The notes: a model not told the origin generated them from the letters alone. 10,399 nucleotides of DNA from Gammaproteobacteria bacterium (GCA_029288195.1 JARFPR010000013.1:1-10399), one strand, 5' to 3'. Positions 1-6,582 are shown, numbered from the stretch's first letter. Made by a program: numbers and translations.

Positions 1-374
1 TCCATCGCCGACATCGAACCATTCAGGTATGGCTGCATGGCTACCTGGTAAACCTGGTCAAACACGGGTGACATTACGAACAGTGTCAGAAAAAGGGCCA
101 GTCCCAGGATGATCTGGTTTGAAGGTGTTTGCGCAGTGCCCAGCGCCTGGCGCAGGATCGACAGCACGATAATAATGCGCGTAAACGAGGTCATCATCAG
201 CAGGATCGCCGGCAACAATGTCAACATTGTCATCAGCGCCAGGATTTCGAGCGTCACCGAGTAAGTCTGGCCATCGCCGTTGCCACCGTCGATCGATATC
301 GCCGGGATACCGGCCGATTGCGCCTGCACTTCGGGTACCAGTATCACGAGTAACAAGGCGAACAGGATTTTCAT
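1..374 (-). CDS. fliP: FliP, flagellar type III export gate protein (5' part only, runs off the window)
   Basis: FliP is a core subunit of the FliPQR export gate in the inner membrane at the centre of the basal body. Only 124 complete codons are present; characterised FliP is about 245 residues, so roughly half is missing beyond position 1. The start is ATG at 374-372, overlapping the fliO stop in an ATGA junction, which suggests translational coupling. Residues 1-18 form a hydrophobic signal peptide ending in VQA, typical of FliP, which is made with a cleaved signal sequence. The diagnostic family block is at about residues 55-70 (PAILLMMTSFTRIIIV), followed by ALGT, PSNQIILGLALFLT and MSPVFDQVY. 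These match Escherichia coli FliP closely by recall. Truncation is due to the window boundary, not to a mutation. fliQ, fliR and flhB would be expected next. Confidence 0.96.
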   Translation of the reverse strand, partial: MKILFALLLVILVPEVQAQSAGIPAISIDGGNGDGQTYSVTLEILALMTMLTLLPAILLMMTSFTRIIIVLSILRQALGTAQTPSNQIILGLALFLTLFVMSPVFDQVYQVAMQPYLNGSMSAM

Positions 375-787
375 CTTGACTCCCGCTCACCCATGACGCG
401 ATTAAACTTCTCGGCGAAAGAAGACGACGCCAGCTGCCCTTCCGGCGCATCCAGTGGCTGTGACAGGGTGTGCAGCTTTTCGATGCGCCCCGGAGTCAAG
501 CCAACCAGGATTTGTTCCTCGCCGATTTGCAACAGTACGATTCGATCCCGGGTACCCATTGAAAGCCCCGCGATAATTTTGATCAGGCCATTTTGCGATT
601 GTTGGTTCAGGTTAAATTTTCTAACTAGCCAGGCGAGCACAAAAATCACCATCACCACCAGCAGTAATCCGCCTGTCAGCTTGAACAGGTAGGGCGTCGA
701 AAGCGGTTCCAGCGCGGGTGAGTCGACTTGGGACTGTGCTAACGCCGTGCTGGAGAGCAATCCACTGAGTACCAGTATCCAGCGCAT
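371..787 (-). CDS. fliO: FliO, flagellar export gate assembly protein
   Basis: FliO is a small membrane protein that helps assemble the FliP ring of the flagellar export gate. The 138-residue product has a hydrophobic N-terminus (about residues 1-18, ending ALAQS) that could be a cleaved signal peptide or a first membrane segment. A clear transmembrane helix lies at about residues 37-55, followed by basic residues (RKF). The cytoplasmic part carries the typical FliO stretch GTRDRIVLLQIGEEQILVG (about 78-96), then a polar tail. The start is ATG at 787-785, whose A is shared with the fliN TAA stop (TAATG). No good Shine-Dalgarno is visible, so it is probably translated by coupling. The stop overlaps the fliP start. 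FliO is poorly conserved between species, so identity rests on topology, the conserved stretch and position between fliN and fliP. Confidence 0.93.
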   Translation of the reverse strand: MRWILVLSGLLSSTALAQSQVDSPALEPLSTPYLFKLTGGLLLVVMVIFVLAWLVRKFNLNQQSQNGLIKIIAGLSMGTRDRIVLLQIGEEQILVGLTPGRIEKLHTLSQPLDAPEGQLASSSFAEKFNRVMGERESR

Positions 788-1218
788 TAGCGGAGATTCT
801 TGATCCGATCAGCCGGGCTGACCACGTCAGTCAGACGAATACCAAATTTTTCATTGACCACGACCACCTCGCCATGCGCCACGAGGGTACCATTGACGAG
901 TACGTCCATCGGTTCACCCGCGAGCCGGTCGAGCTCGACGATAGAACCCTGGTTCAGCTGTAGCAGGTTTCGGATACTGAGTTGGGTGCGACCGATTTCC
1001 ATGCCCACGGTCACCGGAATATCGAGGATAACGTCCAGCTTGACGTCACCCGAATCCGGGTTCGCGGTGTTATTCAAATGCTTTGCCGAAACCTGCTGGA
1101 ATTCATCACCATTACCCTGGTCGGCAGCTTCGCCTGCAGCGCTGCTGTCCGACGTCGCGGCTTCCAGTTCCTCGGCCAGGTCTTCCTGCTCCACGGCCTG
1201 CTCTGTGTCATTGCTCAT
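787..1218 (-). CDS. fliN: FliN, flagellar motor switch / C-ring protein
   Basis: FliN forms the base of the cytoplasmic C ring with FliM and docks the FliH-FliI export complex. The 143-residue product is near the usual length (137 in E. coli). Residues 1-57 are an acidic, low-complexity N-terminal segment rich in Glu, Ala, Asp and Ser. Residues 58-140 form the SpoA/SURFACE domain, with LDVILDIPVTVGMEIGRT, then LLQLNQGSIVELDRLAGEP, DVLVNGTLVAHGEVVVV and EKFGIRLTDVV, all strongly diagnostic. The ATG at 1218-1216 has a strong Shine-Dalgarno AGGAG at 1226-1230, with 7 nt spacing. The gene starts 17 bp after the fliM stop and its own stop overlaps the fliO start by one base. Confidence 0.98.
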   Translation of the reverse strand: MSNDTEQAVEQEDLAEELEAATSDSSAAGEAADQGNGDEFQQVSAKHLNNTANPDSGDVKLDVILDIPVTVGMEIGRTQLSIRNLLQLNQGSIVELDRLAGEPMDVLVNGTLVAHGEVVVVNEKFGIRLTDVVSPADRIKNLR

Positions 1219-1235
1219 AATTAGTCTCCTACAGA

Positions 1236-2255
1236 CTATTCCTGGTGCGTAATTGCGTTCTTGATATCTTCGTTTTCCGGATCGTAGATCTCGATGACCT
1301 CTTCCACCTTGACGGCGGCGTTACCCTGATGCTCGCCAAACTGACCGCGGATAATCGGCAGCTCTTCGGCAAGAACCATGACTTGCTCGGGTAAATCGAT
1401 CGGTATAATGTCGCCGGCCCGGAAGTTAATCAGATCGGAAAGCGGTACCTGCTTCTCGACGAACAGGGCTTGCATATCAATCCTGGCGTGCATCAATTCT
1501 TCCTTGAGAAGAATCGCCCAGCGTTCGTCGATATCACCGCGATCGCTCTGCACGCCGGTGTCGAGCAGGTTTCGGATCGGTTCGATCATCGAGTACGGGT
1601 ACACAACCTGTATATCCCCACCGCCACCTTCGAGCTCGACATGGAAGGTTGAAACCACGACAACTTCGGTGGGGCTGACGATGGTCGCCATCTGCGGATT
1701 AACCTCATGATTGTGGGAGTTGAATTTAACCGACATGACGGGCTCCCAGGCCTTCACCAGGTCCTGAAAGCAGATCTGCACAACCTTGTCGATAACCCTC
1801 AATTCGGTGCTGGTAAATTCGCGACCCTCGATCTTGGCCTGAATAGTGCCGTTACCACCAAAAAAGTTGTCGACCAGAACGAAGACCAGCTTGGGATCCA
1901 GCATGATCAACCCGGTGCCACGCAACGGCGCCATTTTTATCAGGCTCAAACTGGTCGGCGCATCCAGGGACTGGATATACTCGTTGAACTTGACCATCTC
2001 GAGGCCTGTTACCGAAATTTCCGGTGACTTGCGCAGCAGGTCGAAGAAACTGATGCGAAAGTAGCGTGCGAAACGCTCGTTAATCATTTCCAGGGTCGGC
2101 AGGCGTCCGCGAACGATACGTTCCTGGTTATTGAAGTCAAAAGGCATGGCTTCGCCATTAGCTTCAGCGTCATCCGATGATGTATCGATAACACCGTCGT
2201 CTACGCCGCCAAGCAGGGCATCGACTTCGTCCTGGCTAAGAATGTCGTCACTCAA
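1236..2255 (-). CDS. fliM: FliM, flagellar motor switch protein (TTG start)
   Basis: FliM is the middle C-ring subunit; it binds phosphorylated CheY and sets rotation direction. The 339-residue product contains the N-terminal CheY-P binding peptide LSQDEVDALL (residues 6-15), an acidic linker, the middle domain (about 45-235) with the GGNG motif at 133-136 (GGXG family motif), and a C-terminal SpoA domain (about 255-325) that pairs with FliN. The CheY-binding peptide indicates coupling to chemotaxis. The start must be TTG at 2255-2253. The reading frame upstream meets a stop within 21 nt with no ATG or GTG between, while the first internal Met (residue 37) would delete the CheY-binding peptide. 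A strong AGGGGA Shine-Dalgarno lies 6-7 nt upstream and overlaps the fliL stop, 10 bp away. Confidence 0.98.
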   Translation of the reverse strand: MSDDILSQDEVDALLGGVDDGVIDTSSDDAEANGEAMPFDFNNQERIVRGRLPTLEMINERFARYFRISFFDLLRKSPEISVTGLEMVKFNEYIQSLDAPTSLSLIKMAPLRGTGLIMLDPKLVFVLVDNFFGGNGTIQAKIEGREFTSTELRVIDKVVQICFQDLVKAWEPVMSVKFNSHNHEVNPQMATIVSPTEVVVVSTFHVELEGGGGDIQVVYPYSMIEPIRNLLDTGVQSDRGDIDERWAILLKEELMHARIDMQALFVEKQVPLSDLINFRAGDIIPIDLPEQVMVLAEELPIIRGQFGEHQGNAAVKVEEVIEIYDPENEDIKNAITHQE

Positions 2256-2261
2256 GATTAT

Positions 2262-2267
2262 TCCCCT
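2262..2267 (-). promoter_or_regulatory. Ribosome binding site of fliM
   Basis: On the minus strand this reads AGGGGA, placed 6 nt before the TTG start of fliM and overlapping the TAG stop of fliL. The strong match to the Shine-Dalgarno core supports the rare TTG as the real start, and its overlap with the fliL stop would tie FliM synthesis to termination of fliL translation. The pairing and spacing are visible; the coupling is inferred. Confidence 0.8.
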
Positions 2268-2766
2268 ACTGCATCACGAAGCTGGTGAAAAAAACGTTAT
2301 CGACTTCACCACCCGAGCCATGCTCGTTTATCACGGTTTGCACCGTATCCAGCGCCGATTTTTGCAGTCGCTCCTTGCCTTCGGGGACACGCAGTTCAGC
2401 CGAACTTTGTTTACCGAACAGGACCACAAGGTTATTGCGTATCAAGGGCTTGTGCTTTTCGAGCTCTTCGGCGACATCGTCGTCGAAAGTCAGTACCTGC
2501 AGCGAAATCTGCAGGAATCCAACCGGATCCTCGGGTGCCAGGTTTACCGTGAAGGCAGGCTTGAGATCGATGTAACTGGCATCGCCCCGTGAAACTTCGA
2601 CTTCTTCCATGACCTCGGTCTCGGCAGTGTCATCGCCCCCGACGATCAACAGGGTGCCACCGACCGAACCACCGACCAGCAATATCACACCCACAATGAT
2701 GAAAATTAGTTTTTTCTTGCCACCGCCGGTTGCTTCGGCTTCGGCCTGTTGCTCTTCTTCCGCCAT
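2266..2766 (-). CDS. fliL: FliL, flagellar basal body / stator-associated membrane protein
   Basis: FliL is a single-pass inner-membrane protein that associates with MotAB-type stators and supports torque and swarming. The 166-residue product has an acidic, Glu/Ala-rich cytoplasmic N-terminus (1-16), a KKK stop-transfer cluster at 17-19, one Gly-rich hydrophobic transmembrane helix at about 20-44, an acidic linker, and a periplasmic domain (about 62-166). That domain carries the family features YIDLKPAFTVNLA, GFLQISLQVL, PLIRNNLVVLFG and a C-terminal VDNVFFTSFVMQ. Length is normal for the family. The ATG at 2766-2764 has AGGA 9 nt upstream. It is the first gene after a terminator and has its own sigma54-type promoter, so it probably heads a separate transcript, fliLMNOP onward. 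Confidence 0.97.
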   Translation of the reverse strand: MAEEEQQAEAEATGGGKKKLIFIIVGVILLVGGSVGGTLLIVGGDDTAETEVMEEVEVSRGDASYIDLKPAFTVNLAPEDPVGFLQISLQVLTFDDDVAEELEKHKPLIRNNLVVLFGKQSSAELRVPEGKERLQKSALDTVQTVINEHGSGGEVDNVFFTSFVMQ

Positions 2767-2780
2767 TTTTTAGATTCCTG

Positions 2781-2792
2781 TCTGTTAACAGA
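2781..2792. promoter_or_regulatory. Perfect 12-bp palindrome TCTGTTAACAGA in the fliL leader
   Basis: TCTGTTAACAGA is identical on both strands and sits at about +3 to +14 relative to the start site predicted from the fliL -24/-12 promoter, just upstream of the Shine-Dalgarno. Symmetry suggests a dimeric regulator site or a small leader hairpin (4-bp stem, UUAA loop). It matches the FleQ-box consensus only partly (about 8 of 13 defined positions, recalled consensus), so the binding protein is unknown and chance is possible. Confidence 0.35.
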
Positions 2793-2804
2793 TACCTAAG
2801 GCTG

Positions 2805-2821
2805 AGCAATTCCTATGCCAA
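2805..2821 (-). promoter_or_regulatory. Sigma54 (RpoN) -24/-12 promoter of fliL
   Basis: The minus strand reads TTGGCATAGGAATTGCT. Against the sigma54 consensus YTGGCACG-N4-TTGCW it has the essential GG at -24, GC at -12, exact spacing, and a complete TTGCT element; only the CG after TGGCA is replaced by TA. The predicted start is near 2794, giving a 28-nt leader. It is in intergenic DNA, correctly oriented, in front of fliL, which is RpoN-dependent in Pseudomonas aeruginosa. An enhancer-binding activator such as FleQ/FlrA would be required. Confidence 0.85.
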
Positions 2822-2871
2822 ATAATTTTCCTTATACTTTTCAGATAGTTATATTAATCAATATCAGAGTA

Positions 2872-2885
2872 GACAGTTTTTTGAC
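2872..2885. promoter_or_regulatory. Possible FleQ/FlrA-type activator site upstream of fliL
   Basis: On the minus strand this reads GTCAAAAAACTGTC. It agrees with the FleQ-box consensus reported for P. aeruginosa (GTCANTAAATTGAC, as recalled) at about 10 of 13 defined positions and shares its first nine bases, GTCAAAAAA, with the better match upstream of fliE. Its centre lies about 85 bp upstream of the predicted fliL start, a usual distance for an activator of a sigma54 promoter. A direct repeat ACTGTC spaced by AAAAA overlaps it. The function is inferred. Confidence 0.45.
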
Positions 2886-2936
2886 AGTGTTTTCCGGCTT
2901 AGAGACAATAACTTGTCGGCGGCTGGTTTGAAGGGA

Positions 2937-2966
2937 TTAAAAAGATTGCGGCGCGAACGCCGCAAT
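2937..2966 (-). terminator. Intrinsic terminator after fliK
   Basis: On the minus strand a perfect 9-bp GC-rich stem (ATTGCGGCG / CGCCGCAAT) with a TTCG tetraloop spans 2966-2945 and is followed by CTTTTTAA. It begins 10 bp after the fliK stop codon. The stable UUCG-capped stem plus U-tract is a textbook Rho-independent terminator. It separates fliK and upstream genes from fliL, which has its own promoter about 120 bp downstream. Confidence 0.92.
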
Positions 2967-2976
2967 AAGGGGGTAA

Positions 2977-4605
2977 TCAGGCGAAGGTGTCTACAATTCC
3001 GTCGCCAATGAAATAATTAACCGCATCTCGCTGCTGATGATCCAAATCCGGGTCCTGGTATGATTCATCCTGCTGATCAGCGTCTGCGCCGGGGTTCGTT
3101 TGCGAACGGGCCTGCTGCTGGTCCTGGCGCTGCGAAACATCGACGTTTACATTCTGATAACCGCTTTCCTGCAAAAAGTCGCGCAGTCGAACCGAGGCTG
3201 CTTCGATCAGGTCGCGGGTTTGCGCATGCTGAGTCTGAAAGATAACCGTGGTCGCATCGTCAGCAAGTTTGATTTGTACATCGAGTTTGCCGAGGAATGG
3301 CGGATCAAGCCGAATATTTGCCGTATTTTGCTTCTGGTTAATCATCCAGTTGACGCGCTCACTTAATCCACTACCCAATTCCGTGGAATCCGGGTTGCGA
3401 GCCAGTGTCAGCGTCTCAAGATGGGTTGGAAAAGTACTGGATTGAGCCGTGGCTGCCAGTGGAGGCGAGAAAGCCGAAAATGCCTGGGCCGCGCTTGTCG
3501 ACAGGGCGACGTTTTGCTGTGATGTATTTGCGCTCGGCTGCGCCGGGATTTCGAGATTTCGGTACTCTGGAGTGCTGATACTGAGCATATCACGAGCGGA
3601 TAGGTTGTCGGCGACCGTTATCTTTTCGGCTAACGGCAAGATCCTGTCGGTGGTCGGCACAGTAGCAGATGCAAGGTCCCTGGTTACATTCTGAATCAGG
3701 CCTTTTGGATTCCTTTCAGCAAGCACGGATCGATCCACCCCCGCTGGCACGGCAACAGGCATTGCAGGTTGCGGTGTCAATCCAGCCAGGTCCGCAGGCC
3801 GCAAGGGAGGCGGTGCCGTCCCGACTTCCGGGATACGCGTTTTTCCAACAATCCCGGCCTCTGGCAACAGATCTTTACTGGTGGTTTGAGGAGATTGAGG
3901 CGCTACGATTTTATCCCTGACAATAACCTGGTCTGGCTCGGCGACTGGGGATTTACCCATTACCGTCACGAAATCCGCCGCCACGGGCCCTTTATCGGTT
4001 ATCCCCTGCAGCGATGCTACCCCACTCGGTTGTGGAGCGACCGTGGGCGCCTGGGTTACTTTCGACAGTCGAGCTGGCAGGACTTCGGAACTGGCTGGCC
4101 TGATAGTCTCAGCAACCGCTGCTAGCGTCACTGAAGGCGCAACCGCCTTTTCAATCATGTCCTGTTTCGCTAGTTCCGGCTCGGCATCATCCGGCAAAAG
4201 ATTTCCGCTGATGGGCAACTGTTCTCCCTTTTCCCCGCTTGTCGGCGCATTTAACATGCCGCTGGTATCAGGCCCCGGGATTTGTCTTACGGGGTTATCG
4301 ACAGGTAGCGGCGGTATATTTATGCCGGGATCGGAATCCCTCTTAAACATGCCCGGATCGTGCAACGGAAACTCGCCACCGGTTGTCGCCAGTGGTAGCT
4401 CTGGGTTTATCTCCGAGGTTTCCGTCTGTATGGGTAGCTTTTCTAAAAAATCATTAAAATCAACGTCTTGGAGTTCATTATCGGGTGTCTGAGGGAGCTG
4501 CTGAGAAAACAAGCCGGCAAAGCTGTCCGCATCTGATTTCACCACCACGGAAGCTTCCTGTTGCTCCAGGGTGAGCGCGGTTAAATCGGTCAGCATTATA
4601 TTCAT
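2977..4605 (-). CDS. fliK: FliK, flagellar hook-length control protein
   Basis: FliK is secreted through the flagellar export apparatus during hook growth, measures hook length and then, through its C-terminal domain, switches FlhB from hook to filament substrates. The 542-residue product has a long, variable, Pro/Ala/Ser/Thr-rich N-terminal and central region (1 to about 400) as expected for the ruler. A compact C-terminal Flg_hook domain spans about residues 415-494, including SERVNWM and the family core LDPPFLGKLDV (433-443). A Gln/Asp-rich tail of about 48 residues follows. Length is within the family's broad range (405 in Salmonella). ATG at 4605-4603 is preceded by a weak GGATGA; a second in-frame ATG at codon 4 is also possible. 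It is preceded by a sigma54-type promoter and followed by a terminator, so it may be a monocistronic unit. Confidence 0.95.
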   Translation of the reverse strand: MNIMLTDLTALTLEQQEASVVVKSDADSFAGLFSQQLPQTPDNELQDVDFNDFLEKLPIQTETSEINPELPLATTGGEFPLHDPGMFKRDSDPGINIPPLPVDNPVRQIPGPDTSGMLNAPTSGEKGEQLPISGNLLPDDAEPELAKQDMIEKAVAPSVTLAAVAETIRPASSEVLPARLSKVTQAPTVAPQPSGVASLQGITDKGPVAADFVTVMGKSPVAEPDQVIVRDKIVAPQSPQTTSKDLLPEAGIVGKTRIPEVGTAPPPLRPADLAGLTPQPAMPVAVPAGVDRSVLAERNPKGLIQNVTRDLASATVPTTDRILPLAEKITVADNLSARDMLSISTPEYRNLEIPAQPSANTSQQNVALSTSAAQAFSAFSPPLAATAQSSTFPTHLETLTLARNPDSTELGSGLSERVNWMINQKQNTANIRLDPPFLGKLDVQIKLADDATTVIFQTQHAQTRDLIEAASVRLRDFLQESGYQNVNVDVSQRQDQQQARSQTNPGADADQQDESYQDPDLDHQQRDAVNYFIGDGIVDTFA

Positions 4606-4663
4606 CTGGTCATCCAGTCAGTTCTTTTGGTGTTGCGATTTTCTAGCCATTGCATGGACTGAA

Positions 4664-4680
4664 TGCATCATGCGTGCCAG
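4664..4680 (-). promoter_or_regulatory. Sigma54 (RpoN) -24/-12 promoter of fliK
   Basis: The minus strand reads CTGGCACGCATGATGCA in the 90-bp gap between fliJ and fliK. Against YTGGCACG-N4-TTGCW it matches the whole -24 element (CTGGCACG), has exact spacing, and retains the GC of the -12 element; the only mismatch is A for the first T of TTGC. The predicted start is near 4653, giving a leader of about 48 nt. It begins 16 bp after the fliJ stop. No terminator is visible in the gap, so it would add to read-through from fliE. Confidence 0.78.
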
Positions 4681-4695
4681 TTTTGTTGAATCGTC

Positions 4696-5130
4696 TTAGC
4701 GGCGGTTAAATTTACGCTGCGCAAATTCATCGAGTGCTTTCTGCTCTTTGCGCTCCTGCTCTACAAACTCCTGCTGCTGCAGCTTTTCAACTACCTTGTG
4801 CATCTTCTTAGAATCGATGCGCATCGCATTCCAGAGCTGTCGTTTCTGTAACAGTTCCTGCTGGCGCAACTCAACCACTTCCATCTGGCGTTCAATGGTC
4901 TGATCGAGTTGCTGCAGGAAGCGGTTGAACTCCTGCAGTTCATGTGGCGTAAAAACACCGATATCGTATTTTTTCGTTTCCAGGTATTCGAGCTTGTAGT
5001 TCTGCAGCTGAACCAGGCCAGCCTGTTCTTTATCAAGCAGGTTTTGACTCGCGGCAACTTCCTGCAGGGCGCGCTGTTCTTTTTTATCGGTATGCTCAAC
5101 CACCGGGTGTAATCGCTGAGAACGAGTCAT
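4696..5130 (-). CDS. fliJ: FliJ, flagellar export chaperone / ATPase stalk protein
   Basis: FliJ is a small coiled-coil protein that inserts into the FliI hexamer, like the gamma subunit of F1-ATPase, and contacts FlhA to couple ATP hydrolysis to export. The 144-residue product (147 in E. coli) is almost entirely charged, Gln/Glu/Lys-rich helix without Cys, Gly-rich loops or membrane segments. Two long amphipathic stretches at about residues 14-50 and 65-140 fit an antiparallel coiled-coil hairpin. Sequence conservation in this family is low, so the assignment rests on coiled-coil character, length and position 3 bp after fliI. ATG at 5130-5128 has only a weak GGGTAAG upstream, consistent with coupling to fliI translation. 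Confidence 0.93.
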   Translation of the reverse strand: MTRSQRLHPVVEHTDKKEQRALQEVAASQNLLDKEQAGLVQLQNYKLEYLETKKYDIGVFTPHELQEFNRFLQQLDQTIERQMEVVELRQQELLQKRQLWNAMRIDSKKMHKVVEKLQQQEFVEQERKEQKALDEFAQRKFNRR

Positions 5131-5133
5131 AGC

Positions 5134-6582
5134 TTACCCGACCAGTTCGCCACTTAACGGCTGATCAACCTGCACATCCGCCGCTTGATCCACCGGCGCA
5201 TCGACCGCAACGGGCCGCTCGTCATCCCCGGTATTAGTCAGCACTTCGGCTAACTGGGTGCGACTGCTGTCAAAGCTGACCGAGTGGTTCATATTCTGGG
5301 TGATAAATTCGATCAGCTGGGGGTGCATCCGAATCGCGCGATCGATCGCGGGATCGGATCCCTGCTGATATGCGCCAACGCTTATCAAGTCACGATTTTG
5401 CTGGTAAAGACTGTAAATATGCTTGAAATTCTGTGTCATGCCCATGTGCTCGGGTGTCGTAATCTGGGGCGTCAGCCGGCTAATCGAAGATTCGATATCG
5501 ATCGCGGGATAGATACCGGTTTCCGCCAATTGACGCGACAGTACGATATGCCCGTCGAGAATAGCCCGGGCCGCGTCGGCAATCGGATCGGCGTGATCAT
5601 CGCCCTCTACCAGGACCGTGTAAAACGCGGTAATCGAGCCGGCATTATCGGCACCGTTTCCAGCGCGTTCGACTAGCTGGGGAAGACGGGCGAAAACCGA
5701 GGGTGGATAGCCCTTGGTTGCCGGCGGCTCACCGATGGCCAGGGCAATTTCTCGCTGCGCCTGGGCAAACCGGGTAAGTGAATCCATCAGCAACAGCACA
5801 TTTTTTCCCTGGTCGCGGAAGTACTCGGCGATACTGGTAGCCTGCATCGCGCCATGGATACGCATCAACGGCGAAGAGTCCGCCGGTGCGGCCACCACAA
5901 CCGCCTTACGCAATCCCTGCTGGCCCAGGATTTCCTGGACAAATTCTTTCACCTCGCGGCCACGCTCACCGATCAATCCAACGACGACGATATCGGCCTC
6001 CGTATAGCGGGTCATCATGCCGAGCAAAATCGATTTGCCCACCCCGCTTCCGGCAAATAAACCCATACGCTGACCCCGACCAATCGGAAACAACGCGTTA
6101 ATGGCGCGAACGCCTACGTCGAGCTCTTCATGAATCGGGGTTCGATTCAGCGGATTGATCTCCTTGCCCTGCAATGGATACTTCTGGTGTGCTCGTAAAG
6201 GCCCCTTGTCATCCAGTGGTCTGCCGCGCCCGTCGATAACCCGGCCCAGCAATTCCGGGCCGGCCAGCACGTCGGACCCCTGTTGCATCGGAATCACGCG
6301 CGCATTCGGTACCAGCCCGCGAACCTCCCCGGTCGGCATCAGGTAAAGACTATCGCCGGAGAAGCCGACGACCTCGGTTTCGATGCGGTCACCACTTGAA
6401 TTGACGACGTCGCAACGCGCCCCGGTCGCTGCCTGGCAACCAACCGCCTCGAGCGTCAAACCAACCATACGAGTCAGTACGCCTTCGACTACCGGGCTAC
6501 CAAGACGTCTTGATTCGCTGCCGATCCGCGCCAGCGAAGTCATCCAGCCCCAGGTCGCCTTTTCGATTAGTGGATGGGGCAC
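5134..6582 (-). CDS. fliI: FliI, flagellum-specific export ATPase (GTG start)
   Basis: FliI is the F1-beta-like hexameric ATPase at the base of the export apparatus. The 482-residue product shows the Walker A loop GSGVGKS (178-184), GERGREV with the likely catalytic Glu206, Walker B LLLMD (263-267), and the type III ATPase signature PPSVFARLPQLVERAG (about 293-308). An N-terminal beta-barrel domain precedes (about 25-105). The start is GTG at 6582-6580, overlapping the fliH TAG stop by one base (TAGTG), with AGGGAG and AGGA upstream; the first in-frame ATG (codon 14) would trim the N-terminus. The protein is longer than the 451-457 residues of P. aeruginosa and E. coli: after about residue 450 it carries an acidic Asp/Val/Pro/Ala-rich tail of about 30 residues outside the conserved fold. 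Confidence 0.98.
   Translation of the reverse strand: MPHPLIEKATWGWMTSLARIGSESRRLGSPVVEGVLTRMVGLTLEAVGCQAATGARCDVVNSSGDRIETEVVGFSGDSLYLMPTGEVRGLVPNARVIPMQQGSDVLAGPELLGRVIDGRGRPLDDKGPLRAHQKYPLQGKEINPLNRTPIHEELDVGVRAINALFPIGRGQRMGLFAGSGVGKSILLGMMTRYTEADIVVVGLIGERGREVKEFVQEILGQQGLRKAVVVAAPADSSPLMRIHGAMQATSIAEYFRDQGKNVLLLMDSLTRFAQAQREIALAIGEPPATKGYPPSVFARLPQLVERAGNGADNAGSITAFYTVLVEGDDHADPIADAARAILDGHIVLSRQLAETGIYPAIDIESSISRLTPQITTPEHMGMTQNFKHIYSLYQQNRDLISVGAYQQGSDPAIDRAIRMHPQLIEFITQNMNHSVSFDSSRTQLAEVLTNTGDDERPVAVDAPVDQAADVQVDQPLSGELVG

Noticed and set aside
58..450. Minus-strand frame of 130 codons overlapping fliO and fliP
   Set aside because: It is out of frame with the recognisable FliO and FliP proteins; the true FliP frame starts at 374 and runs off the window end.
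1904..1921. Sigma54-like TGGCA-N5-TTGAT inside fliM, with a similar one inside fliL near 2643-2659
   Set aside because: Both lie in conserved coding sequence, not ahead of a gene, and lack the -12 GC dinucleotide.
2131..2592. Plus-strand frame of 153 codons opposite fliL and fliM
   Set aside because: It spans the junction of two confidently identified genes on the other strand and shows no family resemblance.
2832..2862. Sigma70 promoter before fliL (TTGATT and TATAAG)
   Set aside because: The spacing would be 19 bp with a poor -35, in an AT-rich region where such matches are expected by chance; the sigma54 element is far better.
2856..2868. IHF site between the putative fliL enhancer and promoter
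   Set aside because: AATCAA fits the first half of the IHF consensus, but the TTR half reads AGA; the AT-rich stretch may bend, but an IHF call is not supported.
3769..4492. Plus-strand open frames of 118 and 149 codons opposite fliK
   Set aside because: They overlap a recognised gene with a clear C-terminal family domain, have no recognisable protein features and no convincing ribosome site; they are antisense shadows of a compositionally open region.
4606..4620. CTGG-ATGA-CCAG hairpin just before the fliK start as a translational control element
   Set aside because: A 4-bp stem is too weak to support a claim without conservation.
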